This document shows positions 49,225 to 57,567 of a stretch of DNA of 64,000 nt, one piece after another. The notes below the pieces were generated by a model. The model was not told the DNA's origin and did no database searches. It was given only the letters and a program-made list of their open reading frames with translations. How positions within the stretch are numbered: position 1 is the stretch's first letter; the number at the start of each line of letters is the position of its first letter. Position numbers and translations under genes: made by a program. Source of the stretch: JANNRA01 sp031401035 (GTDB taxonomy: Bacteria > Desulfobacterota > Binatia > HRBIN30 > CADEER01); contig JANNRA010000065.1 in NCBI GenBank assembly GCA_031401035.1, positions 19,533-83,532 on the forward strand, given 5' to 3'.

Positions 49225-51075
49225 ATGACAGCGAGCCTTCATTCCGCGGGCACTGCGGCACGGCGCCGGGTGCACATCTTCAGGGTGGCGAGTCCGGCGC
49301 ACCTCGCGGCGCGCGGCGCGCCGACGGATCGCCCGGCCCACCGCCCGCGACAGCCGTGGCCGCTGCCGCCACGGGCGGACGACGGCCAGGCGATCCGCGC
49401 GACGCGCCGGCAGGTCGCCGGCCGGCTCCTGTACTGGGCCTACGCGTTCGCCTACTTCGCGGCGCGGCGATTGGGTACGCGCCTGTGGAACCCGCCTGCG
49501 GCGCAACGGCTCGCCGGAGTGCTGTTGCGCGAAACGCTCGAGCGCATGGGCGGCACGTTCGTCAAGCTCGGCCAGCAGTTGTCGACGCGCATGGACCTCC
49601 TGCCGCTGGAGGTGTGCAACGAGCTGGCGAAGATGCTCGATGCGATGCCGCCGTTTCCTGTCGAGCAGGCGATCGCCGCCATCGAACGCGCGACCGGCAA
49701 GGCGCTCGGTGCGACCTTCAGCACCTTCGACCCACAGCCGTTGGGTTCGGCGTCGGTGGCGTGCGTCTACCACGCCATCTTGCGCAACGGCCGTGAGGTG
49801 GCGGTGAAGGTGCGCCGACCCGGTATCGAGCGGATCTTCGCCGCCGATCTCTCGGCGCTCGACGTCCTCTGCCGGCTGGCCGAGCGCTTGACCCTGCTGC
49901 GCCCCGGGCTCACCACGGGCCTGCGCGGCGAGCTGCGCAGCATGCTGATGGAGGAGCTCGATTTCCGCAGCGAGGCGCGGTACCAGGAACTGTTCCGACG
50001 CCAGGCCGATCGCGACGGACAGGCCGTCTCGGCGCCGCGGGTCTATGCGCAATTCTGCGGCCCCGGGGTGTTGGTCAGCGAGTTCGTGCACGGCGTCTGG
50101 CTGCAGGATCTGGTGGCGGCCGTCGAGCGCGACGATCGGCGCGCGCTGGCCCACTACGCCGCGCTGCACATCGACCCGGCGGCGGTATCTGGGAATCTCT
50201 TCCAGACGCTGTTCTGGGCGAACTTCGAGAACCTCTTCTACCACGCCGATCCGCACCCCAAGAACATCCTGGTGCAGCCCCACAACCAGTTGGTCTTCGT
50301 CGATTTCGGCGCCTGCGGGCCGTCGCTGCATCGCAACCGCCGCAACCTGGCCGAGCTCTTTCGACGCCAGGCGCAGCGTGATGTCGCGGGCGTCGTCGAT
50401 GTGTTCGCCAACATGCTGGCGCCGCTGCCGGCCCTCGACCTCGACGCGCTCTACCGCGACGGCGAGACGCTGACCGCCCGCTGGCAGTATGGCTTCGAAA
50501 GCAAGCACCCCGAGTGGTGGGAGCGCAGCACGGCCGGGCTGTGGATCGGTATGTTTGAACTCACTCGCCGCTACAACATTCCAGTCACCGTCGACACCGT
50601 CCGCCTGGTGCGCTCCTCGTTGCTCTACGACACCATCGCGGCGCGCTTGAGCAGCACGATCAACATGCGGGACGAATTCGAGCGCTACGTCCGCGCTGCG
50701 CAGGCGCGCGCGCGCCGGCGGCGGCGTCGCGCCTTCCCCGATCGCGCGGAGCGCGCGGCGCGCTTCGCGCAGATCGCCGCGGCGCTCACCCGTGGTCGCT
50801 TTGCGCTCGAGCAATTCGCCGATCAGCCCCTGGTCCATACCACGCCGGCCGCCGCACACCGGGCGCGGCGCCTGGCTGCGGTCGTCCAGCTGGCAGTGGC
50901 AGCTGGCGCGCTGGCGGCCGCGGCGACGCTCAGCGGCGAGCCGCTGGCGGTGGTGGTGGCCGGTCTGGCGACGCGGCCGCTGTCCTGGGGGATCGTCGGG
51001 CTGCTGGCGTGGCACACCTGGCGCCGGGTCCGCCGGCCGCGCGCAGCGAGCGCCGCCGCCGGCATGAGTTCATGA
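49225..51075 (+). CDS. ABC1/UbiB (ADCK) family atypical kinase, active-looking copy
   Basis: A 616-residue UbiB/ADCK-family protein. The signature motifs are all present: KLGQ at 114-117 (GGTFVKLGQQLSTRMDLLP), the Ala-rich loop PLGSASVACVYHA, the ATP Lys in EVAVKVRRPGI, HADPHPKNILV as catalytic loop, and D360 in VFVDFGACG. The C-terminus ends in two hydrophobic helices (LAAVVQLAVAAGALAAAA, WGIVGLLAWHTW). Family members regulate ubiquinone or other isoprenoid lipid biosynthesis. The first 60 residues are long and unlike the family. It is followed 40 bases later by a close paralogue. Confidence 0.88.
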   Translation: MTASLHSAGTAARRRVHIFRVASPAHLAARGAPTDRPAHRPRQPWPLPPRADDGQAIRATRRQVAGRLLYWAYAFAYFAARRLGTRLWNPPAAQRLAGVLLRETLERMGGTFVKLGQQLSTRMDLLPLEVCNELAKMLDAMPPFPVEQAIAAIERATGKALGATFSTFDPQPLGSASVACVYHAILRNGREVAVKVRRPGIERIFAADLSALDVLCRLAERLTLLRPGLTTGLRGELRSMLMEELDFRSEARYQELFRRQADRDGQAVSAPRVYAQFCGPGVLVSEFVHGVWLQDLVAAVERDDRRALAHYAALHIDPAAVSGNLFQTLFWANFENLFYHADPHPKNILVQPHNQLVFVDFGACGPSLHRNRRNLAELFRRQAQRDVAGVVDVFANMLAPLPALDLDALYRDGETLTARWQYGFESKHPEWWERSTAGLWIGMFELTRRYNIPVTVDTVRLVRSSLLYDTIAARLSSTINMRDEFERYVRAAQARARRRRRRAFPDRAERAARFAQIAAALTRGRFALEQFADQPLVHTTPAAAHRARRLAAVVQLAVAAGALAAAATLSGEPLAVVVAGLATRPLSWGIVGLLAWHTWRRVRRPRAASAAAGMSS

Positions 51076-51115
51076 ACAGCGCCGACGGCAACGGCCGGCG
51101 CGGAGCGGAGTCACG

Positions 51116-53077
51116 ATGCCTGCGCGATTGACCATGATGCGCCGCGCGCCAGCGGGTGGCCCCGGTCCGACCGCGACAGCCGGATCCGAGCGCCCGACGG
51201 TGCTGCATCGCGCCGCGCCGCCGACCTCGAGCAGCCGCCCGACGGTGCTCGGAGCGCTGCCGCGGCCGAGTCAGCTTGCGCCGGCGTCCGAGCCGCCCGT
51301 CGACCCCGGAGCGCAGCGGCCGCGCCGTCCCTGGCCGCTGCCACGCCGGCAGCGCGAGGTGGAGGCGTTTCGGGCGCCGCGCTGGCGAATCGCTTGGCGG
51401 CTCGCCTGCTGGGCCTATGCGGCGGCGCACTACGGCCTGCACCGCCTGTGGGATCGCCTGCACGGACGCAGCGGCAGCGTCGCGCGCGGCGTCCGCCTGC
51501 GAGAGACCTTCGAGCACATGGGCGGCACCTTTCTGAAGCTCGGTGAACAACTCGCCACGCGCATCGATCTGCTGCCCTTCGATACCTGCAGGGCATTGTC
51601 GAAGATCCTCGACGACATGCCCGCCATCCCCCTGCGCGAGGCCGTGGCGGCGATCGAACGGACCACCGGACGCCCGCTGGCGCAGACCTTCGCCCGCCTC
51701 GACCCGCAGCCGCTCGGATCGATGTCCGTCGCCTGCTTCTACCATGGCCTGCTGGTCGGCGGTGAGGAGGTGGCGGTCAAGGTGCGCCGTCCCGGCATCG
51801 GCGAGCGGTTTGCCGCAGACCTGGCGGCGCTCGACGTGTTGTGCGGGGTCGCCGAGTGGCTGACGGTGCTGCGCCTCGGAGTCACGCGCGCGCTGGGCGC
51901 CGAAATGCGCACGATGCTGATGGAGGAGCTCGATTTCCGCGCCGAAGCCCGCTTCACCGAGTTGTTCGGTCGCCAAGCCAAGCGCGACGGGCAGCCGGTC
52001 TCAGCGCCGCGCGTCTTCGACGAACTGTCCGGCAAAGACGTGCTGGTGCGCGCATACCAGCGCGGCCTCTGGCTGCAGGATCTCATCGGCGCCCAGGAAC
52101 GACACGACGAGCCGACGTTGCGCTATTTCGCGACGCTCGGCATCACGCCGCAACGGGTGGCGAAGCGCCTGCAGCACGCCTTCTACTGGAGCACCTTCGA
52201 AACCCTCTTCTACCATGCTGATCCGCACCCGGCGAACATCCTCGTGCTGCCCGACAGCCGACTGGTGTTCGCCAACTTCGGCGCCTGCGGGCCGACGACC
52301 CGCAAGAGCCGGCGCAATTTCGCCGAGCTGTTCCATCGCCAATCCCGGCGCGATCTCGATGGCATGGTGCAGGTCATCGGCAACATCCTGTCGCCGATTC
52401 CGCAGACCGATCTGTACGCGTTCGCCAAGGTCGCCGAGGCCAAAGTGGCGCGTTGGCAGTATGGCTTCGACAGCCGGCACGCCGAGTGGTGGGAGCGGAG
52501 CTCGGCGGGCCTGTGGATCGGCATCCTCGAGATGGCGCGCGAGCTGCGCATCCCGGTCAACATCGAGACGGCGCGCTTCTTTCGCGCCGCGCTGCTCTAT
52601 GACACGGTGACGACGCGCCTGCACCCGCGCATCAACGGACCGCGGGAGTTCAAGAAGTATCAGGGTGAGGCGCGCCGTCGCGCCGGGCGCCGCATCCTGC
52701 GGCGCCAGCGCGAGGAGCTGACGCCGGGCAATCTCCTGGTCGAGCTCGACCGGGTCGCCGACCTGGGACGGCGCCTGGTCTATCGGCTGCAGGACTTCTC
52801 CGATCGACCGACGACGTCGTTCCTGGCGACAATCAACAAGGGCGCCTTCGCCCTGTCGACCCTGCTGCGCAGCGCCCTCGGCGCCGGCCTGATCACCGTC
52901 GCCGCGATGGTCGTCGCCACCGCCGCCGGCGGTGGCGCGCACGACCCGGTGAGCCTGTCGGCCGCCGCCCGCGGCGTCGCCCTCAGTCCATGGTACTGGG
53001 CGGCGGTCAGCGTCGTCATCCTGCGTGCCTATCGCCTCATCCAGTATCGGCTTGGCGACATGGACCGCCAATCCTGA
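51116..53077 (+). CDS. ABC1/UbiB family protein, probable pseudokinase copy
   Basis: A 653-residue paralogue of the gene just upstream, similar along its whole length (HADPHPANILV, EVAVKVRRPGI, RVFDELSGKDVLV, AEWWERSSAGLWIGI). Two hallmark residues differ: the KxGQ motif reads KLGE at 141-144, and the DFG-like motif reads FANFGACG with N387 in place of the Asp that binds metal. Loss of both predicts weak or no ATP hydrolysis, although lipid binding could remain. The tail has two hydrophobic helices (LITVAAMVVATAAGG, WAAVSVVILRAYRLIQ). Tandem duplication with divergence of one copy is the simplest reading. Confidence 0.85.
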   Translation: MPARLTMMRRAPAGGPGPTATAGSERPTVLHRAAPPTSSSRPTVLGALPRPSQLAPASEPPVDPGAQRPRRPWPLPRRQREVEAFRAPRWRIAWRLACWAYAAAHYGLHRLWDRLHGRSGSVARGVRLRETFEHMGGTFLKLGEQLATRIDLLPFDTCRALSKILDDMPAIPLREAVAAIERTTGRPLAQTFARLDPQPLGSMSVACFYHGLLVGGEEVAVKVRRPGIGERFAADLAALDVLCGVAEWLTVLRLGVTRALGAEMRTMLMEELDFRAEARFTELFGRQAKRDGQPVSAPRVFDELSGKDVLVRAYQRGLWLQDLIGAQERHDEPTLRYFATLGITPQRVAKRLQHAFYWSTFETLFYHADPHPANILVLPDSRLVFANFGACGPTTRKSRRNFAELFHRQSRRDLDGMVQVIGNILSPIPQTDLYAFAKVAEAKVARWQYGFDSRHAEWWERSSAGLWIGILEMARELRIPVNIETARFFRAALLYDTVTTRLHPRINGPREFKKYQGEARRRAGRRILRRQREELTPGNLLVELDRVADLGRRLVYRLQDFSDRPTTSFLATINKGAFALSTLLRSALGAGLITVAAMVVATAAGGGAHDPVSLSAAARGVALSPWYWAAVSVVILRAYRLIQYRLGDMDRQS

Positions 53078-53120
53078 TGCCCCACCCATGGACCGACGGC
53101 TGCTCCGTAGGGGGTAACGG

Positions 53121-53690
53121 TCAGCGCGGCATCACCGCGTAAGGGTTGCCGCCGAGCGCGGCGGAGACGTCGGCGATCGCGTTCTGCGCCCGCACGCTGT
53201 TGATCACGTTGCGCACGCAAGCTCCCCGCGGTGGCACCGAGGGCGCTGGCCGGCAGCGCTGCAAGCTGCTGAAACAGGATCGCGTACGCTGTTCCCTCCA
53301 CGTCGACGATCGGATTCAGCCGGCTGATCGACTTACCATGGCCGCCCGATTCGATTCGAGCCAGGCCTCCTGCCGCTTGCGTTGCACAGCCTCGACGACC
53401 GCCCGCTCGCACACGGCTGTATGCGCACTCCACGACCATGGCCAGGTCGAAGGAGAACAGGTCGAAGGACGACCTCGACCGGCCCATCGATCCTGGTCAC
53501 CGGTTCATCCACATCGACGTGACGCGGATCGGACAGCCTCCCACGCACACGCTTGCAGCGTTCGCGCGCCACCCCGTGCCGTTGGCGTTGAACCGCAGCA
53601 GCGCCTTCGTGTACGGCAGCGGGGTGAATCCGCGCAGGGTGGGGTCGACCGGCCCCTGCGGGCCGATGCCTTGCGAGCTCAACACCCGTG
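53121..53690 (-). pseudogene. Frameshifted gene remnant
   Basis: No intact gene is found in 53078-53766. On the minus strand, coding-like peptides occur in at least three frames: GIGPQGPVDPTLRGFTPLPY then TKALLRFNANGTGWRANAAS in 53497-53690; SRLNPIVDVEGTAYAILFQQ and LAALPASALG in 53230-53340; and CVRNVINSVRAQNAIADVSA followed by ALGGNPYAVMPR to a TGA at 53121. They read in one direction with frame changes, as in a decayed gene. I cannot name the family. Confidence 0.5.
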
Positions 53691-53766
53691 ACACACGCGC
53701 GCGCGCTTGGCGGAGGGAATCGGCGATGCAGGAGTGCGAGGGAGGTCCACTGTGCCGTCGCTGTAA

Positions 53767-54411
53767 CTGAGATTCGATCGGGCGCCGCGCTTCATCCTGC
53801 TGCTGCTGTCGATCATCGCCGAGCTCATGCTGGCGCCGTTCTTTGCCGGCAACGAGGCCGACCTGGGCATCGCGTTGGGCTTCTCCGGTCCGGTGATGCT
53901 CGCGGCCTTGTGGGCCAGCGGTGCGCAGCGCACGGCGGTGCTGCTGTTCGTGCCGGCGGTGGCCGCGCAAGTGGTCGCCGCCCAGTCTGGGAGCGCCGCG
54001 ATGCAGGTCGTCGCGCTGACCCTGCGTATCGCCTTCTTTGCCTACGCCACCGGCGCCATCATGTGGCGCACCTTGCGCAGCTCGGAGGTGACGATCGACA
54101 CCATCGCCGGGGCGGCGTGCGCCTACACCCTGCTCGCCGTCGTCTGGGCCGGCATGTACGGGCTGCTCGAATTCCTCCATCCGGGATCATTCAACGTTCC
54201 CGCCAGCTGGCAAGTGGGCGCGAGCGGGTCTCGGAACCCGGCTCTGATGTACTTCAGCTTCGCCACGCTGACGACCGTCGGCTACGGGGACATCACGCCG
54301 ACATGGCCGGGCTCTGGCGGACTGGCGGCGGCGGAAGCCGTCGTCGGCCAGCTCTACCTGGCCATCACCATCGCCCGCCTGGTCGGCCTGCACACCTCGC
54401 AGCGGCGCTGA
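53767..54411 (+). CDS. Potassium-channel-like membrane protein
   Basis: A 2-pore-helix-type ion channel. The selectivity filter is TLTTVGYGDITP, preceded by NPALMYFSFA, with several hydrophobic helices before it (LALTLRIAFFAYATGAI, AGAACAYTLLAVVWAGMYG) and one after (VVGQLYLAITIARLVGL). No ATG, GTG or TTG precedes the first helix in frame: the codons RFDRAPRFILLLLSIIAEL come before the ATG at 53827, and only a CTG at 53767 is available, right after a stop codon. I list the extended frame (214 residues) because it completes helix 1; the first canonical start is 53827. It may be damaged at its N-terminus. Confidence 0.75.
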   Translation: MRFDRAPRFILLLLSIIAELMLAPFFAGNEADLGIALGFSGPVMLAALWASGAQRTAVLLFVPAVAAQVVAAQSGSAAMQVVALTLRIAFFAYATGAIMWRTLRSSEVTIDTIAGAACAYTLLAVVWAGMYGLLEFLHPGSFNVPASWQVGASGSRNPALMYFSFATLTTVGYGDITPTWPGSGGLAAAEAVVGQLYLAITIARLVGLHTSQRR

Positions 54412-54439
54412 AGCGCCGCCGCGAGACACCGCGCCGGGC

Positions 54440-54736
54440 TCAGCCGCCGGCCATGGCGCCGACGATGAGAAACGGCTCGTCGCCGCTGGCGACGCGGGCG
54501 GGGAGGGGGTGGTCGGGCGATTCGTGCGACAGGTCCTCCTCACAGGCGAAGAAGCGTGCGAACGGGCGGCGCTGCTGGGTGACGTGATCGCGGATGGTGC
54601 CGCGCAGCATCGGGAATCGGGCCTCGAGGGCGTCGAGGACGGTGCGCTGCGTGACCGGCTCGGCGACCACCAGCTGCACCTCGCGATCGACGCGCGCCAG
54701 CGTCCGCAGATGGGCGGCGAGGACGACGCGGATCAT
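54440..54736 (-). CDS. MoaD/ThiS-like ubiquitin-fold protein
   Basis: A 98-residue protein that ends in GAMAGG, the di-Gly tail of MoaD/ThiS sulfur carriers, after VASGDEPFLIV. The first half has VREVQLVVAEPVTQRTVLDALEARFPML, the usual beta-grasp layout. The start overlaps the stop of the BNR-type gene by ATGA, as is common for this pair of genes in bacteria. It could carry sulfur as a thiocarboxylate for a pathway that cannot be identified here. Confidence 0.82.
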   Translation of the reverse strand: MIRVVLAAHLRTLARVDREVQLVVAEPVTQRTVLDALEARFPMLRGTIRDHVTQQRRPFARFFACEEDLSHESPDHPLPARVASGDEPFLIVGAMAGG

Positions 54737-55391
54737 GGCAGCGTCTGCACCTCGACCGACAGCACCGGCGGCCGATCGCGGACGATGGCCGTCCAGGTGT
54801 CGCCGGCGTCGGCCGAGGCGTACACCTGCCCGCCGGTGGTGCCGAAGTAGATGCCGCAGGCGTCGAGCTGGTCGACGGCCATCGCGTCGCGCAGGACGTT
54901 GACGTAGCAGTCGCGCTGCGGCAGGCCAGCGGTGAGTTCCTGCCACTCGTGCCTGCCGCTGCGGCTGCGGTAGACGCGCAGCGTGCCCTCGGGGGGGAAG
55001 TGCTCGGAGTCGCTCTTGATCGGGACGACGTAGACGGTGTCCGGTTCGTGTGCGTGCACCTCGATCGGGAAGCCGGAGTCGGAGGGCAGGTTGCCACTGA
55101 CCTCGCGCCAGCTCTGGCCGCCGTCGCTCGAGCGGAAGAGGGCGGCGTCCTCGACCCCGGCGTAGACCGTGTCGGGATCGCTCAACGACGGCTCGAGGTG
55201 CCAGACGCGCGCGAACTCCCAGGCATGCGGTGTGCCGTCATGCCACTGGTGCGTGCCCGGCACACCGTCGTAGACGAACTCGTTCAGCCGGCGAAATGGG
55301 GGCCGCTGACCTCCCAGCGGTCGCGCCGGCCGTCCGCTTCGAGGACAAAAGCGCCCTTGCGCGTGCCTACGAGGACCCGTACCCGGCTCAT
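54733..55391 (-). pseudogene. BNR-repeat/WD40-like exo-sialidase-family protein, disrupted by deletions
   Basis: From 55391 (GGAGGAACGC then ATG) a frame reads MSRVRVLVGTRKGAFVLEAD to HFAG, then stops at 55284. Directly next, in a second frame, come NEFVYDGVPGTHQWHDGTPH, ARVWHLEPSLSDPDTVYAGV, SSDGGQSWREVSGNL, SDSEHFPPEGTLRVYRSR and FGTTGGQVYASADAGDTW. In intact family members, about 40 residues stand between the first two parts, and roughly 120 residues between the SSDGGQSW and REVSGNL segments. So at least two deletions occurred, one shifting frame, the second probably by recombination between Asp-box repeats. The remainder stays open to the MoaD overlap. Confidence 0.72.
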
Positions 55392-55517
55392 GCGTTCCTC
55401 CTTCCGTTCGCGCGCGACGAGATGCTTGCGCGTCAAAGTCGATCTGATGGGGCAAGATCGAGATCTCGGGAGAAAACGCGGTGCCCGACGAGCGGGCTGC
55501 CGCGGCGGCGCTGGGGC

Positions 55518-56369
55518 TCACGCGCCAGGAGCCGGCGCGGCCCTTGCGCCAGTTGGGATGGCACGGGCGCGGAAGGGCAGCCTCAGCAGACCCGCTGTGG
55601 TTTGCAGGGGCGCCGCGTCGAACCCCTCGAGGCCGTAGGCGATGGGAGTCCCACGCGGTGAGGGTGTGAAGGTGCCGAAGGCGCGGTCGAAGAGCGAGAG
55701 GATGTTGCCGTAGTTGGTGTCGGTCTCAGCCGCGTCGCGCGAGTGATGCACTTTGTGCAGGTAGGGAAAGCTGGTGACCAACGACAGCGCGTCGTCGAGC
55801 CAGGTCGGGACCCGCAGGTTGGCATGCTCGAGCAGGCCGGCGAGGGCCGAGGCGAGGCGATAGACGGCCAAGGCGCCGGGTGTCGCGCCGAGGCCGATCG
55901 CGCCCAGGGTCAGGAATGCGTACCGGATGACGCTCTCGCCGGGGTGCTGGCGGATGGTGGTCGTCACATCGACCGCTGGATCCGAGTGATGCACGCGATG
56001 GAAGGCCCAGAACAGTGGCACCCGATGCATCGCGACGTGAGCGACGTAGAAGGAGAAGTCGAGCCCGACGACCGCCAGTCCGGCGGCCAACAGGGGCGAC
56101 AGCTGGAGGCGCGGGAGGAGGCCGAACTCGAGCGGCGCCAGGCGCGTCAGGACCAGGACCAGCGCGCCGTTGAACACGACATTGGTCGCGAAGGTGATGC
56201 CGGTGAGTGCCAGGTTCGGGCCGAGGTGAGCCCGGTGCCAGCGGCCACGGGCGCGCAGCGGCACGACGGCTTCGAGTGCCGCGATCAGGGCCATGGCGGC
56301 GAGGATGATGGCGACCGTAGCGAGGGGGGTGCTGTCGTAGCTCGGGACGTCGGCGAGTGCGCTGGGCAT
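55518..56369 (-). CDS. Sterol desaturase / fatty acid hydroxylase family protein
   Basis: A 283-residue integral membrane di-iron enzyme. The three His-rich boxes are HVAMHRV, HRVHHSD and HKVHHSRD, all as in the sterol desaturase/fatty acid hydroxylase superfamily. Five hydrophobic helices surround them (TVAIILAAMALIAALEAVV, LAAGLAVVGLDFSFYVAH). The substrate may be a sterol, fatty acid or carotenoid. It is 57 bases downstream of an ECF sigma factor gene and may belong to its regulon. Confidence 0.88.
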   Translation of the reverse strand: MPSALADVPSYDSTPLATVAIILAAMALIAALEAVVPLRARGRWHRAHLGPNLALTGITFATNVVFNGALVLVLTRLAPLEFGLLPRLQLSPLLAAGLAVVGLDFSFYVAHVAMHRVPLFWAFHRVHHSDPAVDVTTTIRQHPGESVIRYAFLTLGAIGLGATPGALAVYRLASALAGLLEHANLRVPTWLDDALSLVTSFPYLHKVHHSRDAAETDTNYGNILSLFDRAFGTFTPSPRGTPIAYGLEGFDAAPLQTTAGLLRLPFRARAIPTGARAAPAPGA

Positions 56370-56426
56370 GCGGTCCTCCTGGGGCGACTGGGTGTCGCGA
56401 GCAGGACGCGCCAGTGGGTCGGATCG

Positions 56427-57362
56427 TTACAGATCCGGCCCGGGATCGGAAAAGCGCACGGCGGTCAGTTTACGCGAGGCGAGCACTGCATGCAGCGCCG
56501 TGATGCGGCCGTCCGGGCCGACGTCGCAGCGGAGCAGTGCACGCGGCGCCTGACGGCGCTCCGTGGCGGCGTATTCGATGACCGCCGCGGGCATGCCGTT
56601 GAACAGGCGCAGGCCGATGCGGGCGCCAGCGGAGCGGCGCCGGGCGACGCGCAGGTGGAGGGTGGCGACCTTGGCGCGGCCGACCAGGATGGTGGCGAGT
56701 GCCGTGTACTCGCCGCCGCCGTCTGTGGTGGTGCGGACGGCGTCGCTCAGCAGCGCCTCGAGGCCTGCCGCGTCCTGGCTGCGCAGGCAGCGCAGCAACG
56801 CCTCGAGTGCCTGCTGCGTCTGCTCCCGCCGCGCCGCGGTCGGATGGCAGCGGTCGTGATCATAGGCGCGCATGGCGCGCCGGGCGCGGTGGTGCGTAAT
56901 GCGGACGTTCTCCGCTGACATTTCAAGGATGCCGCCGGTCTCGCCGGCCGAGTAGTCGAAGACGTCGCGCAGCAGCAGCACCGCCCGTTGCTTTGGCGTC
57001 AGCGCGTCGATGGAGAGCAGAAAGGCGAAGGTGATGCTCTCGAGCCGCTCATAGCGCGCCTCCGGGGCATCGGGCGCATCGCTCGCCAGCCAGTCTTCCA
57101 TGTCGGCTTCGATCGGCGAGGGGAGCCACGGGCCGACGCAGCCACGGCGGCGTCGCCGCCGCAGGATATCGAGACCCCGATTCGCGGCGACGCGCACCAG
57201 CCAGGCGCGCCAGGTAGGGTCGTCGGCTGGACGTCGCCGCTCGATCGCACGCAGGAAGGTATCCTGGACGATCTCGTCGGCATCCGCCGCACGGCCGGTC
57301 AGGCGGTAGGAGAGCCCCCAGAGCATCCGCTGATGGCTGCGGAAGAGCGAATCGAGTGTCAC
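56427..57362 (-). CDS. ECF sigma factor with SnoaL-like C-terminal domain (SigJ/ECF41 type)
   Basis: A 311-residue sigma-70-family factor. Region 2 is FRSHQRMLWGLSYRLTGRAADADEIVQDTFLRA, region 4 is ALTPKQRAVLLLRDVFDYSAGETGGILEMSAENVRITHHRAR. The C-terminal 120 residues, from ALEALLRCLRSQDAAGLEALL onward, resemble a SnoaL-like domain, which in ECF41-type factors controls activity. No anti-sigma gene is nearby. The GTG start follows GGAGGAACC. The downstream sterol-desaturase gene is a plausible target. Confidence 0.87.
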   Translation of the reverse strand: MTLDSLFRSHQRMLWGLSYRLTGRAADADEIVQDTFLRAIERRRPADDPTWRAWLVRVAANRGLDILRRRRRRGCVGPWLPSPIEADMEDWLASDAPDAPEARYERLESITFAFLLSIDALTPKQRAVLLLRDVFDYSAGETGGILEMSAENVRITHHRARRAMRAYDHDRCHPTAARREQTQQALEALLRCLRSQDAAGLEALLSDAVRTTTDGGGEYTALATILVGRAKVATLHLRVARRRSAGARIGLRLFNGMPAAVIEYAATERRQAPRALLRCDVGPDGRITALHAVLASRKLTAVRFSDPGPDL

Positions 57363-57461
57363 TGGTTCCTCCCGCAGGGATCTTCCTCGCACGGCCCTGC
57401 TGCGTGGTCCATCGCAGTCATCCGACGGCGCGGCGTGCCGGCCGACGCCCGCTGACTCGCC

Positions 57462-57498
57462 CGGCAAGGGCGCCGCTCGGCAAGGGCGCCGCTCGGCA
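57462..57498. repeat. Tandem 16-bp repeat CGGCAAGGGCGCCGCT
   Basis: Two exact copies of CGGCAAGGGCGCCGCT adjoin at 57462-57493 and a partial third follows. Part of the unit (AAGGGCGCCGCT) is also found in the dispersed repeat fragment at 1574-1607. The rest of the gap 57363-57567 shows no gene. Confidence 0.6.
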
Positions 57499-57567
57499 TG
57501 ATGCGCGTGGCAACCGCGCGGCGCCTTGCGCGCCAGCGGCCGGCGGTCTAGCCCCTGAGGCGTGCGG

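Noticed and set aside
53029..53487. A 152-codon minus-strand ORF and a 110-codon plus-strand ORF in the gap before the channel gene
   Set aside because: Neither is intact with a plausible full-length fold; the minus-strand one includes only a part of the coding-like text and is treated as part of a frameshifted remnant.
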